A stretch of DNA of 7,300 nt from Euryarchaeota archaeon UBA82 (GTDB lineage: Archaea; Thermoplasmatota; Poseidoniia; Poseidoniales; Poseidoniaceae), in NCBI GenBank assembly GCA_002496635.1, contig DAKQ01000128.1, positions 1 through 7,300 of the forward strand. Direction: 5' to 3'. The notes beneath the pieces were generated by a model that had not been told where the DNA came from, ran no database searches, and was given only the letters and a program-made list of their open reading frames with translations. Positions 1 through 6,901 of this stretch are shown piece after piece; the first letter of the stretch is position 1; each line of letters begins with the position of its first letter. The position numbers and the translations under genes are program-made.

Positions 1-1352
1 TCGTATCCAACATAAACATTGAATTGATCATCTTCTACATCATCTTCCCAGTAGTAATCTGACCAAGCCCAAAAGGTTACATCGAGATAGCGAGTCAAAT
101 CTTCAACCTCGACATAGAAAAGAAGCGTATCTCCTTCTTTGACATCTTCAATTATGATATAATCTTCATTGATCAATTCGATAGCCTGTGCAATAATAGA
201 ACCATCAGGCATAACCCAATCTGCTCCATGAATTTCTCCATTTCTTTGCAAAATATCATCGTTTAATGTATCTCCAACATCACTGCCTTCACCTTCCCAG
301 AATGTCCATTGAGTCATAATATCCCAAGTGGTTTCATTCAATGAGTAGATGGTGAGATCATCAATGATTCCTTCGAAATGGTAACAATCACATCCAGCGC
401 CCATACGAGCAATGTAGAGTTCGTCACATGATGAACCAGAAGTGAAACAATCGTTTGAACCGAAATCACCTGCTGGAATGTTTGCATCTTCAGCTGAAAT
501 GTTTCCTGCAGGTATTCCATCAATACGGAATTCTCCTCCAACGCCTTCGATAATCTCAACCTCAATTGTTGACCATGTGTCAACAGTTACGGACATATTC
601 GATAATGGATGCTTTGAAAGACTGTATTCTGAAGAATAACCGATGTATCCGTCCGAAAGATACATTCCCCATCCATAATCTCCTTTCATGGTGATAAATC
701 GGATGCCACTCAAGTCAGAAGGCTTGACTGATGCTTCAATTAACAATGAATCATTCGGTTCAAGACCATCGTCGTTAGGGATGACAATATGATCGTCTAC
801 GCCATTAAATCGAAGTGAAAAGTCAGCGCCTTGTCCGACTTCCACAACACCATAGACAGGGAAGTATTCTGGATTATTTTCCAAATCATTCCAGGTTCCT
901 GGCATGATGTTGCCCATGTTCGTCGAGGCAATATGAACATAATCTGCATCATCGGTTCCAGTCGGTTGGGCTTCACCCCAACTTCTGTACAAGAATGGGG
1001 TTCCATCATGCCAACGGTAGATTCCTTCATCTTGCACATCGTTTAATCCAATCCACAAGTGTCGGCTTTGATTGTCAAAACCAGCAAATGTATCGAATAC
1101 CCATGCATTTTCAATATCAGAATCAATGGTTGTCAAGTAACCGTCTAAGGAACGCGCTCTGTAAGCCGCATCTTCCCACGAAGATGCTGAAAGGAGGTGA
1201 TATGTCTTGTTATTTTCAGGATTAATTGCGGTATGAAGAATTTCAATTTCGTCTGTTATGTCTGCTTGGACTGGGCTTGCAAAAACAAGTAGTGTCGATG
1301 CTAAAAGCATAACAACGAGGCTTGAGGCAATAACTCTCTTAGGAGACTCCAT
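1..1352 (-). CDS. Secreted C-type lectin / LamG-domain surface protein, N-terminal part (partial)
   Basis: The frame is open from the start codon to the left window edge (450 codons, no stop), so the C-terminus is missing. Residues 1-30 form a signal peptide: basic PKR, a hydrophobic core, and a probable cleavage after SPVQA. Residues about 50-172 are a C-type lectin-like domain, with the WIGL core (100-103), a QP pair (129-130) in the usual Ca/sugar loop, WND (154-156) and a closing GVVEV strand. Residues about 177-380 read as a concanavalin-like LamG_3 domain, opening with FNGVDDHIVIP and closing with NGEIHGADWV. Residues 385-450 are very acidic and beta-rich, and could be the start of a PPC-like or Ig-like domain. 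In-frame ATGs also lie at 1364 and 1403. I chose 1352 because it gives a normal-length signal peptide; no start has a clear Shine-Dalgarno site. The likely role is binding of glycans, particles or cells at the surface. This is inferred from the domains; the ligand is unknown. Confidence 0.87.
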   Translation of the reverse strand, partial: MESPKRVIASSLVVMLLASTLLVFASPVQADITDEIEILHTAINPENNKTYHLLSASSWEDAAYRARSLDGYLTTIDSDIENAWVFDTFAGFDNQSRHLWIGLNDVQDEGIYRWHDGTPFLYRSWGEAQPTGTDDADYVHIASTNMGNIMPGTWNDLENNPEYFPVYGVVEVGQGADFSLRFNGVDDHIVIPNDDGLEPNDSLLIEASVKPSDLSGIRFITMKGDYGWGMYLSDGYIGYSSEYSLSKHPLSNMSVTVDTWSTIEVEIIEGVGGEFRIDGIPAGNISAEDANIPAGDFGSNDCFTSGSSCDELYIARMGAGCDCYHFEGIIDDLTIYSLNETTWDIMTQWTFWEGEGSDVGDTLNDDILQRNGEIHGADWVMPDGSIIAQAIELINEDYIIIEDVKEGDTLLFYVEVEDLTRYLDVTFWAWSDYYWEDDVEDDQFNVYVGY

Positions 1353-1462
1353 GAATTCATTCATTCGATGGTGATTGATAAGACCATTGCCTACTGTGCT
1401 CATGCTCAGTTCTTCTAAAACAATCTATTAGAACCAACTGGTACGTTGATTTGACAATCATT
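1353..1462 (-). promoter_or_regulatory. Short gap between helicase stop and lectin gene; probable promoter of the lectin gene
   Basis: Both flanking genes are on the minus strand. The gap is only 60 bases if the lectin gene starts at 1403, and 110 if it starts at 1352. On the minus strand it contains AT-rich stretches (TCTAATAG near 1424-1431 and TTTTAGAA near 1413-1420) that could serve as weak TATA boxes. The second is about 60 bases upstream of the ATG at 1352. There is also a 5-bp inverted repeat at 1447-1460. There is no long T-run after the helicase stop, so no convincing terminator. Co-transcription with the helicase is possible, although the functions look unrelated. Confidence 0.25.
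1447..1460. repeat. Small inverted repeat just downstream of the helicase stop codon
   Basis: On the minus strand the sequence is TGATT-GTCA-AATCA, a perfect 5-bp inverted repeat with a 4-base spacer, beginning 2 bases after the TGA stop. It could be a weak RNA hairpin or a dimeric regulator site upstream of the lectin gene. It is short and AT-rich enough to occur by chance. Confidence 0.25.
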
Positions 1463-4400
1463 TCACTGCAGTTTCTTTCCACCAATTCTGAGTTCTGTTT
1501 TGAGTGGCATTTGGTGTTCCCATGCAAATTCCTTGACAACTCGCCACCCTTTCTCGCTTCCTTCATAATCGGTGACATCAATCGTCTTATTCCGTGTATT
1601 TGCTTTAAAAGCAGCAACAGGTTCAGCATTTCTGAATACGAGATATGCGCTTCCAAATCCGAATCGTTCTTTCAAAACATCACCGAAGTACGGTGCGATA
1701 GGATCTGTTGGAGGTAATACAAAGTCTCGAATCGGATTGATTTCCTTGGCCGAAGAGAGGAGTTCCTTTCGACCCCAACAGACTTCATGTAGGTTTTCAA
1801 TAAGGAATCCTTTGACCAATGTTTCATCCTCTTCAAACCCATTGAGAATCGCTTTGAGTTCCTCTGGTTTGAAAGGAGTGCCAGAAAGACGCAACAATTG
1901 TTTGAGTGTAATAACCGGATAATCGCTAACAAGATTTCTTAGATATTCTCGACGAAGTTCTACAGGGTCGACATCATTTCTTGTGTGAACTGCTCTAAAG
2001 CCACCTCGGAAGTCTTCAACGATGTGGCCGGTACGGATAAGGGGCTGAACCAATTTTCTAAATTCTGACTGAGTAAGGGCATGACGTTCTTTGAACAGAT
2101 TTGGATCGGATTGTGTACTAAAGAAATCAACAATATCTACGAGGTCCTCCTCAGGTGGAATCCCTCTTATTGTGAGCAGGGTTTCGAAGTGTTCGTACGG
2201 TGCCCATACTTGGTGCCCCCTCATGTTGACCCCTTTGTGAAGTCTGTTTGCACTTGCCATCGATTTCAGATTGGTACGGAAGACTTCACAACGACCACGT
2301 AGTGCGAAATCATCCCGAATTTCTTTAATCGTTTTGAGAGCTAATGTTTCATTTTCATGACGTGTTTCTTGATGCAAATGGTGTTTATGGAAGAGCGCTC
2401 GTTCTGCGATTTCACGTGGTTGTGGATCAACAACTCCTCCTCGAATCATCCGTTCTCCAACTTGTTTGAAACCAATACGTTCCAAACCAGAACGCATTGG
2501 TGCGCTCAGTTCAGAAATTGGTTCACTGTTGACATTTGTCAATACAGCAACATCCACGAGTTGATCTGCGTGGTTGTCAAGAAGGATATTGAATGCATCA
2601 CAGAATTCCTCAAAATATGCTGTTGGCACGTGCATATCTTTGATTTCAAGATAATCATTAACCTTGAACATGAGAACCTTACCGACTGGATCAACCCCTT
2701 TGAACACAGGCAGATACCAACCACGGTCAAGTGCAGAACGTACTTCCCAAATGAATCGTGACACATATGGGTCAGATTGTGTGAGAATACGCATCTGTCT
2801 GTCTTCGCGTCTTGGGGTTCGAAGGAGCTCTACTTCATTTGGTGCACAATAGAAATTCTCAGGATCTGGGACTAGTGCAGTTACCTTTGCAATACGCCCC
2901 TCTTTCTCCAAATTGGATAATGCAACGAGAAGATCTTCGTAATTGCGTGAGACATAGAATCGTAATGTGCTTGCTTTTACTGGTCCCATTCGACGTACGA
3001 CTTCTGCAAGCGCATCTTCGAAATCCATCGGTTCGTAAACACCGTGAACTTTGTGGAAGAGCGAAAGTCGTCTTCTTCGACCTATAACCTCTTCAAATTG
3101 TTTCACAAATAACATCTGTCGTTCAAGGTTTGATATCGCATTTTTCACGTCACGTTCCATCTGACGGTGCTCTTCACCTTTCGGGAAATCTTGAACAAGT
3201 TCCTGACGGGTGATGTTTTCTTGAGGGATGAGTTTTGTAAGAACAACCTCTTCCATGGCACCAATCCATGGTTCGGGCTTGAGACCCAGTAGCATCGGAA
3301 TGTTCTTCTTCGTTGTATACCCCATTCGGTTGTGTAATAGCCGTCCGCTGATGACATCTGAATCAAGTTGCAAATCTTTCCAATCCTTGAACCTGAAGTC
3401 TTCGATTCTGTACAACAATTCTTGTTGTTTTTGTACGAATACATGTTCATTAAAAGCATCAAATACATCACTATATTTCTTGAAGGACTTTTCTAGAACA
3501 AGATTTTGAATCCATCTGTATTCAACAACCTCCTCTTCGCCTCCAGTGATAATGTGCTCATCCACTTTCAGAATAAATTCAGCTTCATCGGTTTGTGTAA
3601 AGAATCCAACTGAAATAACGTTTCGAGTTTCAAGTTCATGAAGAATTCGATTAACTGCCTTCTCGGAGAAGGGTAATCGATTATGAATAATTTCCGCAGT
3701 CTTTGGCCCTTCTGAACCAAGCATTTCGAGTACTTTTAGCCGCATTGCTTCATGTGGGTCGCCTACAGTCATCGTTTTCCATTCTGTAGGTTGAGTTCCC
3801 TGGAAGGCGGTTGCAACTTTGAAAGACATGCCAGAAGTATCATAATCTCTCAAATCAACGATTGATTCGGATTCATTGGCTGCTAAACAACCGAGTGTCC
3901 CGTGGATTTCAGCCATAAATGGACTGAACCATTTCCCATCAATTTCAGGCATACCAGTACCTTCAAGTTTGGTAATTTTTCCGGATACACAGAGATCTTC
4001 AACCCAACCTCGAATGAGATCATGGCGAATGCCTTCCAATTTTTCTTTGTAAAGAGGATTGTTGAATGAACGGTCCAAACCTCCACCATGTTGCATTAAC
4101 TCATACAGAGTTTGAGGGTTGTTTGGAATAGGTGCTTTATCGCTATAATAACGAACGAGTTGTTCAGTTGATAATTCAGTTGCTAATGAACGGGTGCCTA
4201 GAAGTCTTCGAAGTACTTCAGGATCGATGTCCTTGACCAGGAATGCTCTTGTTTTCATCGACATCAAGTCTTCAAATGCAGACATGAACAAACTCATACC
4301 GAGCCGTGAAGGTACTGTCACTTTTGTGTGGACAATGCGTGCATCGCCTTCGATACATGATTGCAAGAATTGGTTAAGACTGATGATATCGATGTCGCCA

Positions 4401-6745
4401 AAGAGAATCTCATTCTTTGCTTCTCTCATGAGCAAAGAATTTTCCATTGTTCGATGACGATTAAGAAGTGCATCAGCCTTTTGCTGGAATTGTTGTGGGC
4501 TGATTTCTTCAGATCCAACACGCTTTGGAATAATCATTGAACGGCCTGCAACCTCTCTAAATCGCTTTGCAAAAATTTGTGTATTGAGGATATACCGTTC
4601 AATGACTTCGATATGGTTGTTTGAACGAAAAGCCTCGTACAACTGAGACGGGTCTACTTCTTGTGCAGTCCGAATCAAGAGTCCATTTTCATCAAAGGAT
4701 AATTCGATGACGCTTACTCCAGATGTCTCGGCTATACCTGCCATAAAATATCCCAGGGCAGTATTGAATCCACGTCCTCTACAGGTGGTAATAAGATAAG
4801 CAGGATGGCCACTACCAATGATTTGCTCAATGAGAATTCTGTTAGGTTCAGGGACTTGGAAGGAATCGATTGTATGTTCTTCTAAGTGACGAGCAATTGC
4901 ATTTGAAACAGGCTTCGAAAGTCCGTATGCTTCTCTTAACATGATTCGAGGGTCTTGTTCCCTACGAAGTGAAATCATACAATGACGAATGAGTGAAAGC
5001 AAGGAAGATGAAAGCTCCCTACTTCGTGATCGTGCTTCTCCAGACCATGATGGTACAGTAGGTCTGTATCCTGTAACTGAGGCTACATTGACTCTTGTGC
5101 CCTGGATATTTGTGACTCTGTATGTTGAACCACCAAGAAGAATAACATCACCACCTCTCAGATTTGATACGAAGGAACCTGAGAGTTGTCCGAGAATCGA
5201 ACCTTCTGCATTGAACACGAGATAGGAATTATCCGGTGCAATTGTACCGATGTTGGTGTAATAGATCATTCGAGAATAACCACGTTTACCATAGGTGTTC
5301 TCTTCCCAATCGATCCAGACACGACGTTCTTCTTCGAGCATATCAAGAACTTCAATAAAATCATCATATGCGAAGTTTCTATAATTCCACGCACTTGAGA
5401 CGATTTCATATGCTTCATCAATATCGATTTGATTGATGATGACAAGACCGATGAGGAATTGTGCTACAACATCAAGGCAATTTTCAGGGAAATCAAGACG
5501 ATCCATATCACCCGTTTGGATTGCTGCTTGTAGTGCTGCAAGTTCGATTAAATCATCAACACTGGATGGTAAAAATCGAGCACGAGGTATTCCACCAACG
5601 TGGTGGCCTGCTCTACCAATACGCTGTAATGCTGTTGCAATATCGCCTGGTGAGCCAAGCTGAATCACCATATCGACAGTACCAATGTCGATGCCCATCT
5701 CCAGAGATGATGACGTAACGACGGCCCTAAGATGTCCTTTCTTCAGTTTCTGTTCAACATCGAGTCGAATCTTCTTATCCATTGAACCATGGTGGCCTGC
5801 AATCAGGTCTCCAAGATGTGGTCGAAGCCGTTGAACGAGGGTTTCAGTCATCTTTCTTGTATTTGCAAAAACAAGTGTTGTCGTGTGGGCTGTAATCAAA
5901 TCCGCGATAACGTCTATGTTTGCATCCAGTATTTTCAAGACAGCCATATCACTGAATTTTTGATGTGGAATGATAATGTCCAAATCGAGTTCTCTCGAAC
6001 CCGAGACCTTGGCTATGTGTACTTTTTGTCCATCTCCACGAGATTCACGGTCGTCACTCGCAACGAGATATTCAGCAACAGTTTCTAACGGCTCCATTGT
6101 TGCTGAGATTCCTATTCGTTGAACTGGACGATCTAAAAGCGTATCGAGGTATGCAAGTGTAAGTGCTAAGTGGACGCCTCTTTTTGTTGGCACTAGGGAG
6201 TGAAGTTCGTCGATAATCATGTATTCAACATCACTAATGATTGGTTGAAATCGAGGAGATGTAATGGCAATAGCCAAGCTTTCAGGAGTTGTGATGAGAA
6301 TATGAGGTGGATTTCGGAGCATCTTTTGACGTTCTGATTGAGGAGTGTCTCCTGTTCGTAATCCAACTTTAATTTCTTGAGCACGATCGGGTAAGAATCG
6401 TTCAGAAATTTCGGTCAATGGACCGATTAAATTCTTCTGAATATCATTTGCAAGCGCTTTAATTGGTGAAATATAAACGCAATGAATACGCTTTTCCAAT
6501 TTTCCATTAAGCGCTTTTCGAACAAGTTGATCGATGATTGTAAGGAATGCTGTGAGTGTTTTACCAGAACCTGTTGGAGAACAAAGTAACAAATGGCCGC
6601 CATCCATAATCGTCGGTATAGCAAGTTTTTGAGGTCGAGTAAAATCAGGAAATGTTTCCTTAAACCAGTTTCGAACTGGAGGGCATAATTTCTCCAATAG
6701 GATATCAGTATCATAGGGATTATCTAGATACTCTATCTCAGGCAT
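1463..6745 (-). CDS. lhr: Lhr-type large superfamily 2 helicase, full-length form (1760 aa)
   Basis: ATP-dependent nucleic-acid translocase/helicase of the Lhr family, cytoplasmic, linked in other organisms to DNA repair. The helicase motifs are complete: a Q-motif-like F-TRPQ region (35-39), Walker A SPTGSGKT (56-63), motif Ia SPIKALAND (93-101), TTPESL (152-157), DELH box (179-182), SAT (214-216), motif IV LVFANTRK (291-298), motif V SLEMGIDIG (347-355) and motif VI QRIGRAGHH (374-382). A winged helix and the Lhr signature follow. W567 in PSWSGE matches the position of the DNA-contacting Trp of mycobacterial Lhr, and FAKRFREVAGR (724-734) marks Lhr domain 4. The Lhr core ends near residue 860. 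The remaining 900 residues look like serial winged-helix modules (for example 1000-1045 and 1240-1290) and end in a beta-rich block (1675-1740). Archaeal Lhr proteins are usually about 850-950 aa, and E. coli Lhr is 1538 aa. The start has a GGTGA site 7 bases upstream. No frameshift is seen. Confidence 0.96.
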   Translation of the reverse strand: MPEIEYLDNPYDTDILLEKLCPPVRNWFKETFPDFTRPQKLAIPTIMDGGHLLLCSPTGSGKTLTAFLTIIDQLVRKALNGKLEKRIHCVYISPIKALANDIQKNLIGPLTEISERFLPDRAQEIKVGLRTGDTPQSERQKMLRNPPHILITTPESLAIAITSPRFQPIISDVEYMIIDELHSLVPTKRGVHLALTLAYLDTLLDRPVQRIGISATMEPLETVAEYLVASDDRESRGDGQKVHIAKVSGSRELDLDIIIPHQKFSDMAVLKILDANIDVIADLITAHTTTLVFANTRKMTETLVQRLRPHLGDLIAGHHGSMDKKIRLDVEQKLKKGHLRAVVTSSSLEMGIDIGTVDMVIQLGSPGDIATALQRIGRAGHHVGGIPRARFLPSSVDDLIELAALQAAIQTGDMDRLDFPENCLDVVAQFLIGLVIINQIDIDEAYEIVSSAWNYRNFAYDDFIEVLDMLEEERRVWIDWEENTYGKRGYSRMIYYTNIGTIAPDNSYLVFNAEGSILGQLSGSFVSNLRGGDVILLGGSTYRVTNIQGTRVNVASVTGYRPTVPSWSGEARSRSRELSSSLLSLIRHCMISLRREQDPRIMLREAYGLSKPVSNAIARHLEEHTIDSFQVPEPNRILIEQIIGSGHPAYLITTCRGRGFNTALGYFMAGIAETSGVSVIELSFDENGLLIRTAQEVDPSQLYEAFRSNNHIEVIERYILNTQIFAKRFREVAGRSMIIPKRVGSEEISPQQFQQKADALLNRHRTMENSLLMREAKNEILFGDIDIISLNQFLQSCIEGDARIVHTKVTVPSRLGMSLFMSAFEDLMSMKTRAFLVKDIDPEVLRRLLGTRSLATELSTEQLVRYYSDKAPIPNNPQTLYELMQHGGGLDRSFNNPLYKEKLEGIRHDLIRGWVEDLCVSGKITKLEGTGMPEIDGKWFSPFMAEIHGTLGCLAANESESIVDLRDYDTSGMSFKVATAFQGTQPTEWKTMTVGDPHEAMRLKVLEMLGSEGPKTAEIIHNRLPFSEKAVNRILHELETRNVISVGFFTQTDEAEFILKVDEHIITGGEEEVVEYRWIQNLVLEKSFKKYSDVFDAFNEHVFVQKQQELLYRIEDFRFKDWKDLQLDSDVISGRLLHNRMGYTTKKNIPMLLGLKPEPWIGAMEEVVLTKLIPQENITRQELVQDFPKGEEHRQMERDVKNAISNLERQMLFVKQFEEVIGRRRRLSLFHKVHGVYEPMDFEDALAEVVRRMGPVKASTLRFYVSRNYEDLLVALSNLEKEGRIAKVTALVPDPENFYCAPNEVELLRTPRREDRQMRILTQSDPYVSRFIWEVRSALDRGWYLPVFKGVDPVGKVLMFKVNDYLEIKDMHVPTAYFEEFCDAFNILLDNHADQLVDVAVLTNVNSEPISELSAPMRSGLERIGFKQVGERMIRGGVVDPQPREIAERALFHKHHLHQETRHENETLALKTIKEIRDDFALRGRCEVFRTNLKSMASANRLHKGVNMRGHQVWAPYEHFETLLTIRGIPPEEDLVDIVDFFSTQSDPNLFKERHALTQSEFRKLVQPLIRTGHIVEDFRGGFRAVHTRNDVDPVELRREYLRNLVSDYPVITLKQLLRLSGTPFKPEELKAILNGFEEDETLVKGFLIENLHEVCWGRKELLSSAKEINPIRDFVLPPTDPIAPYFGDVLKERFGFGSAYLVFRNAEPVAAFKANTRNKTIDVTDYEGSEKGWRVVKEFAWEHQMPLKTELRIGGKKLQ

Positions 6746-6752
6746 TTTTTAT

Positions 6753-6757
6753 TCACC
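6753..6757 (-). promoter_or_regulatory. Ribosome binding site of the Lhr helicase gene
   Basis: On the minus strand GGTGA lies 7 bases before the ATG at 6745. It matches the part of the archaeal anti-Shine-Dalgarno that reads UCACC. It supports the chosen start. The site also overlaps one arm of the inverted repeat at 6754-6770. Confidence 0.6.
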
Positions 6758-6770
6758 AATCTCAGTGGTG
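6754..6770. repeat. Inverted repeat overlapping the helicase ribosome binding site
   Basis: CACCA (6754-6758) and TGGTG (6766-6770) are perfect 5-bp inverted arms with a 7-base spacer. In the helicase transcript the 3' arm contains GGTG of the ribosome binding site, so a hairpin would mask it. The stem is short, and the 5' arm is present only if transcription starts at or upstream of 6770. Confidence 0.35.
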
Positions 6771-6785
6771 CGAGAGCGTTGGTGC

Positions 6786-6798
6786 TATACATATGATA
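6786..6798 (-). promoter_or_regulatory. Candidate archaeal TATA box for the helicase gene
   Basis: The AT-rich element reads TATCATATGTATA on the minus strand. A start of transcription about 25 bases downstream of its centre would fall near 6767, leaving a leader of about 22 bases that still contains the GGTGA ribosome binding site. The element could also serve the synthetase on the plus strand, with a longer leader of about 80 bases. No clear BRE was identified. Confidence 0.35.
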
Positions 6799-6851
6799 CT
6801 TTCGTTCTTCACCTAAGGCTAATCAATTCGTTTCTTTCGCTTTCTGATTGT

Positions 6852-6855
6852 GGAG
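6852..6855 (+). promoter_or_regulatory. GGAG motif upstream of the glycyl-tRNA synthetase start region
   Basis: GGAG matches the anti-Shine-Dalgarno. It lies 8 bases before an ATG at 6864, which is in a different frame from the synthetase, and 13 bases before an in-frame ATG at 6869. It is 46 bases from the preferred synthetase start at 6902. It therefore either serves a short upstream frame, supports the start at 6869, or is chance. Confidence 0.3.
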
Positions 6856-6901
6856 AACTTGAAATGTCATGTCCAACAGCACACGATGCGGGGATAGTGG
6901 T

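Larger units (their letters stand above)
6746..6901. promoter_or_regulatory. Divergent promoter region between Lhr helicase and glycyl-tRNA synthetase
   Basis: This 156-base gap sits between two genes read away from each other, so it must hold at least one promoter for each. It contains an AT-rich TATA candidate (6786-6798), the helicase ribosome binding site, a pyrimidine-rich tract (about 6827-6846, TTCGTTTCTTTCGCTTTCT) and a GGAG purine motif (6852-6855). No RNA gene or conserved larger ORF is seen. Confidence 0.6.

Noticed and set aside
338..583. 81-codon minus-strand frame, together with other frames at 797-1039 (minus), 442-639 and 831-1046 (plus)
   Set aside because: All overlap the lectin/LamG frame, which has a signal peptide and recognisable domains. 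The alternatives have neither.
1404..1462. Transcription terminator after the helicase
   Set aside because: Only a 5-bp inverted repeat and no T-rich tract follow the stop codon, too little to call a terminator.
2357..2761. 134-codon open frame on the plus strand, the longest of many plus-strand frames lying within 1451-6088
   Set aside because: It lies wholly inside the helicase gene on the opposite strand, and its translation is rich in Cys, Phe, Asn and His with no recognisable domain. The helicase frame is continuous and carries conserved motifs, so these are antisense shadows.
6427..6714. 95-codon minus-strand frame over the helicase N-terminus
   Set aside because: It is out of frame with the Walker A-containing helicase frame, which has a good ribosome binding site and conserved motifs in exactly this stretch.
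1463..6745. Assignment of the helicase as Hel308 or another Ski2-like enzyme
   Set aside because: The DELH box, the QRIGRAGHH motif, the PSWSGE tryptophan segment and the FAKRFREVAGR segment are Lhr features. Length and order after the RecA domains also fit Lhr rather than Hel308.
1463..6745. Possible fusion or frameshift joining two genes, because of the great length
   Set aside because: The frame is uninterrupted, codon and residue composition stay similar throughout, and long Lhr proteins with a C-terminal extension are known.
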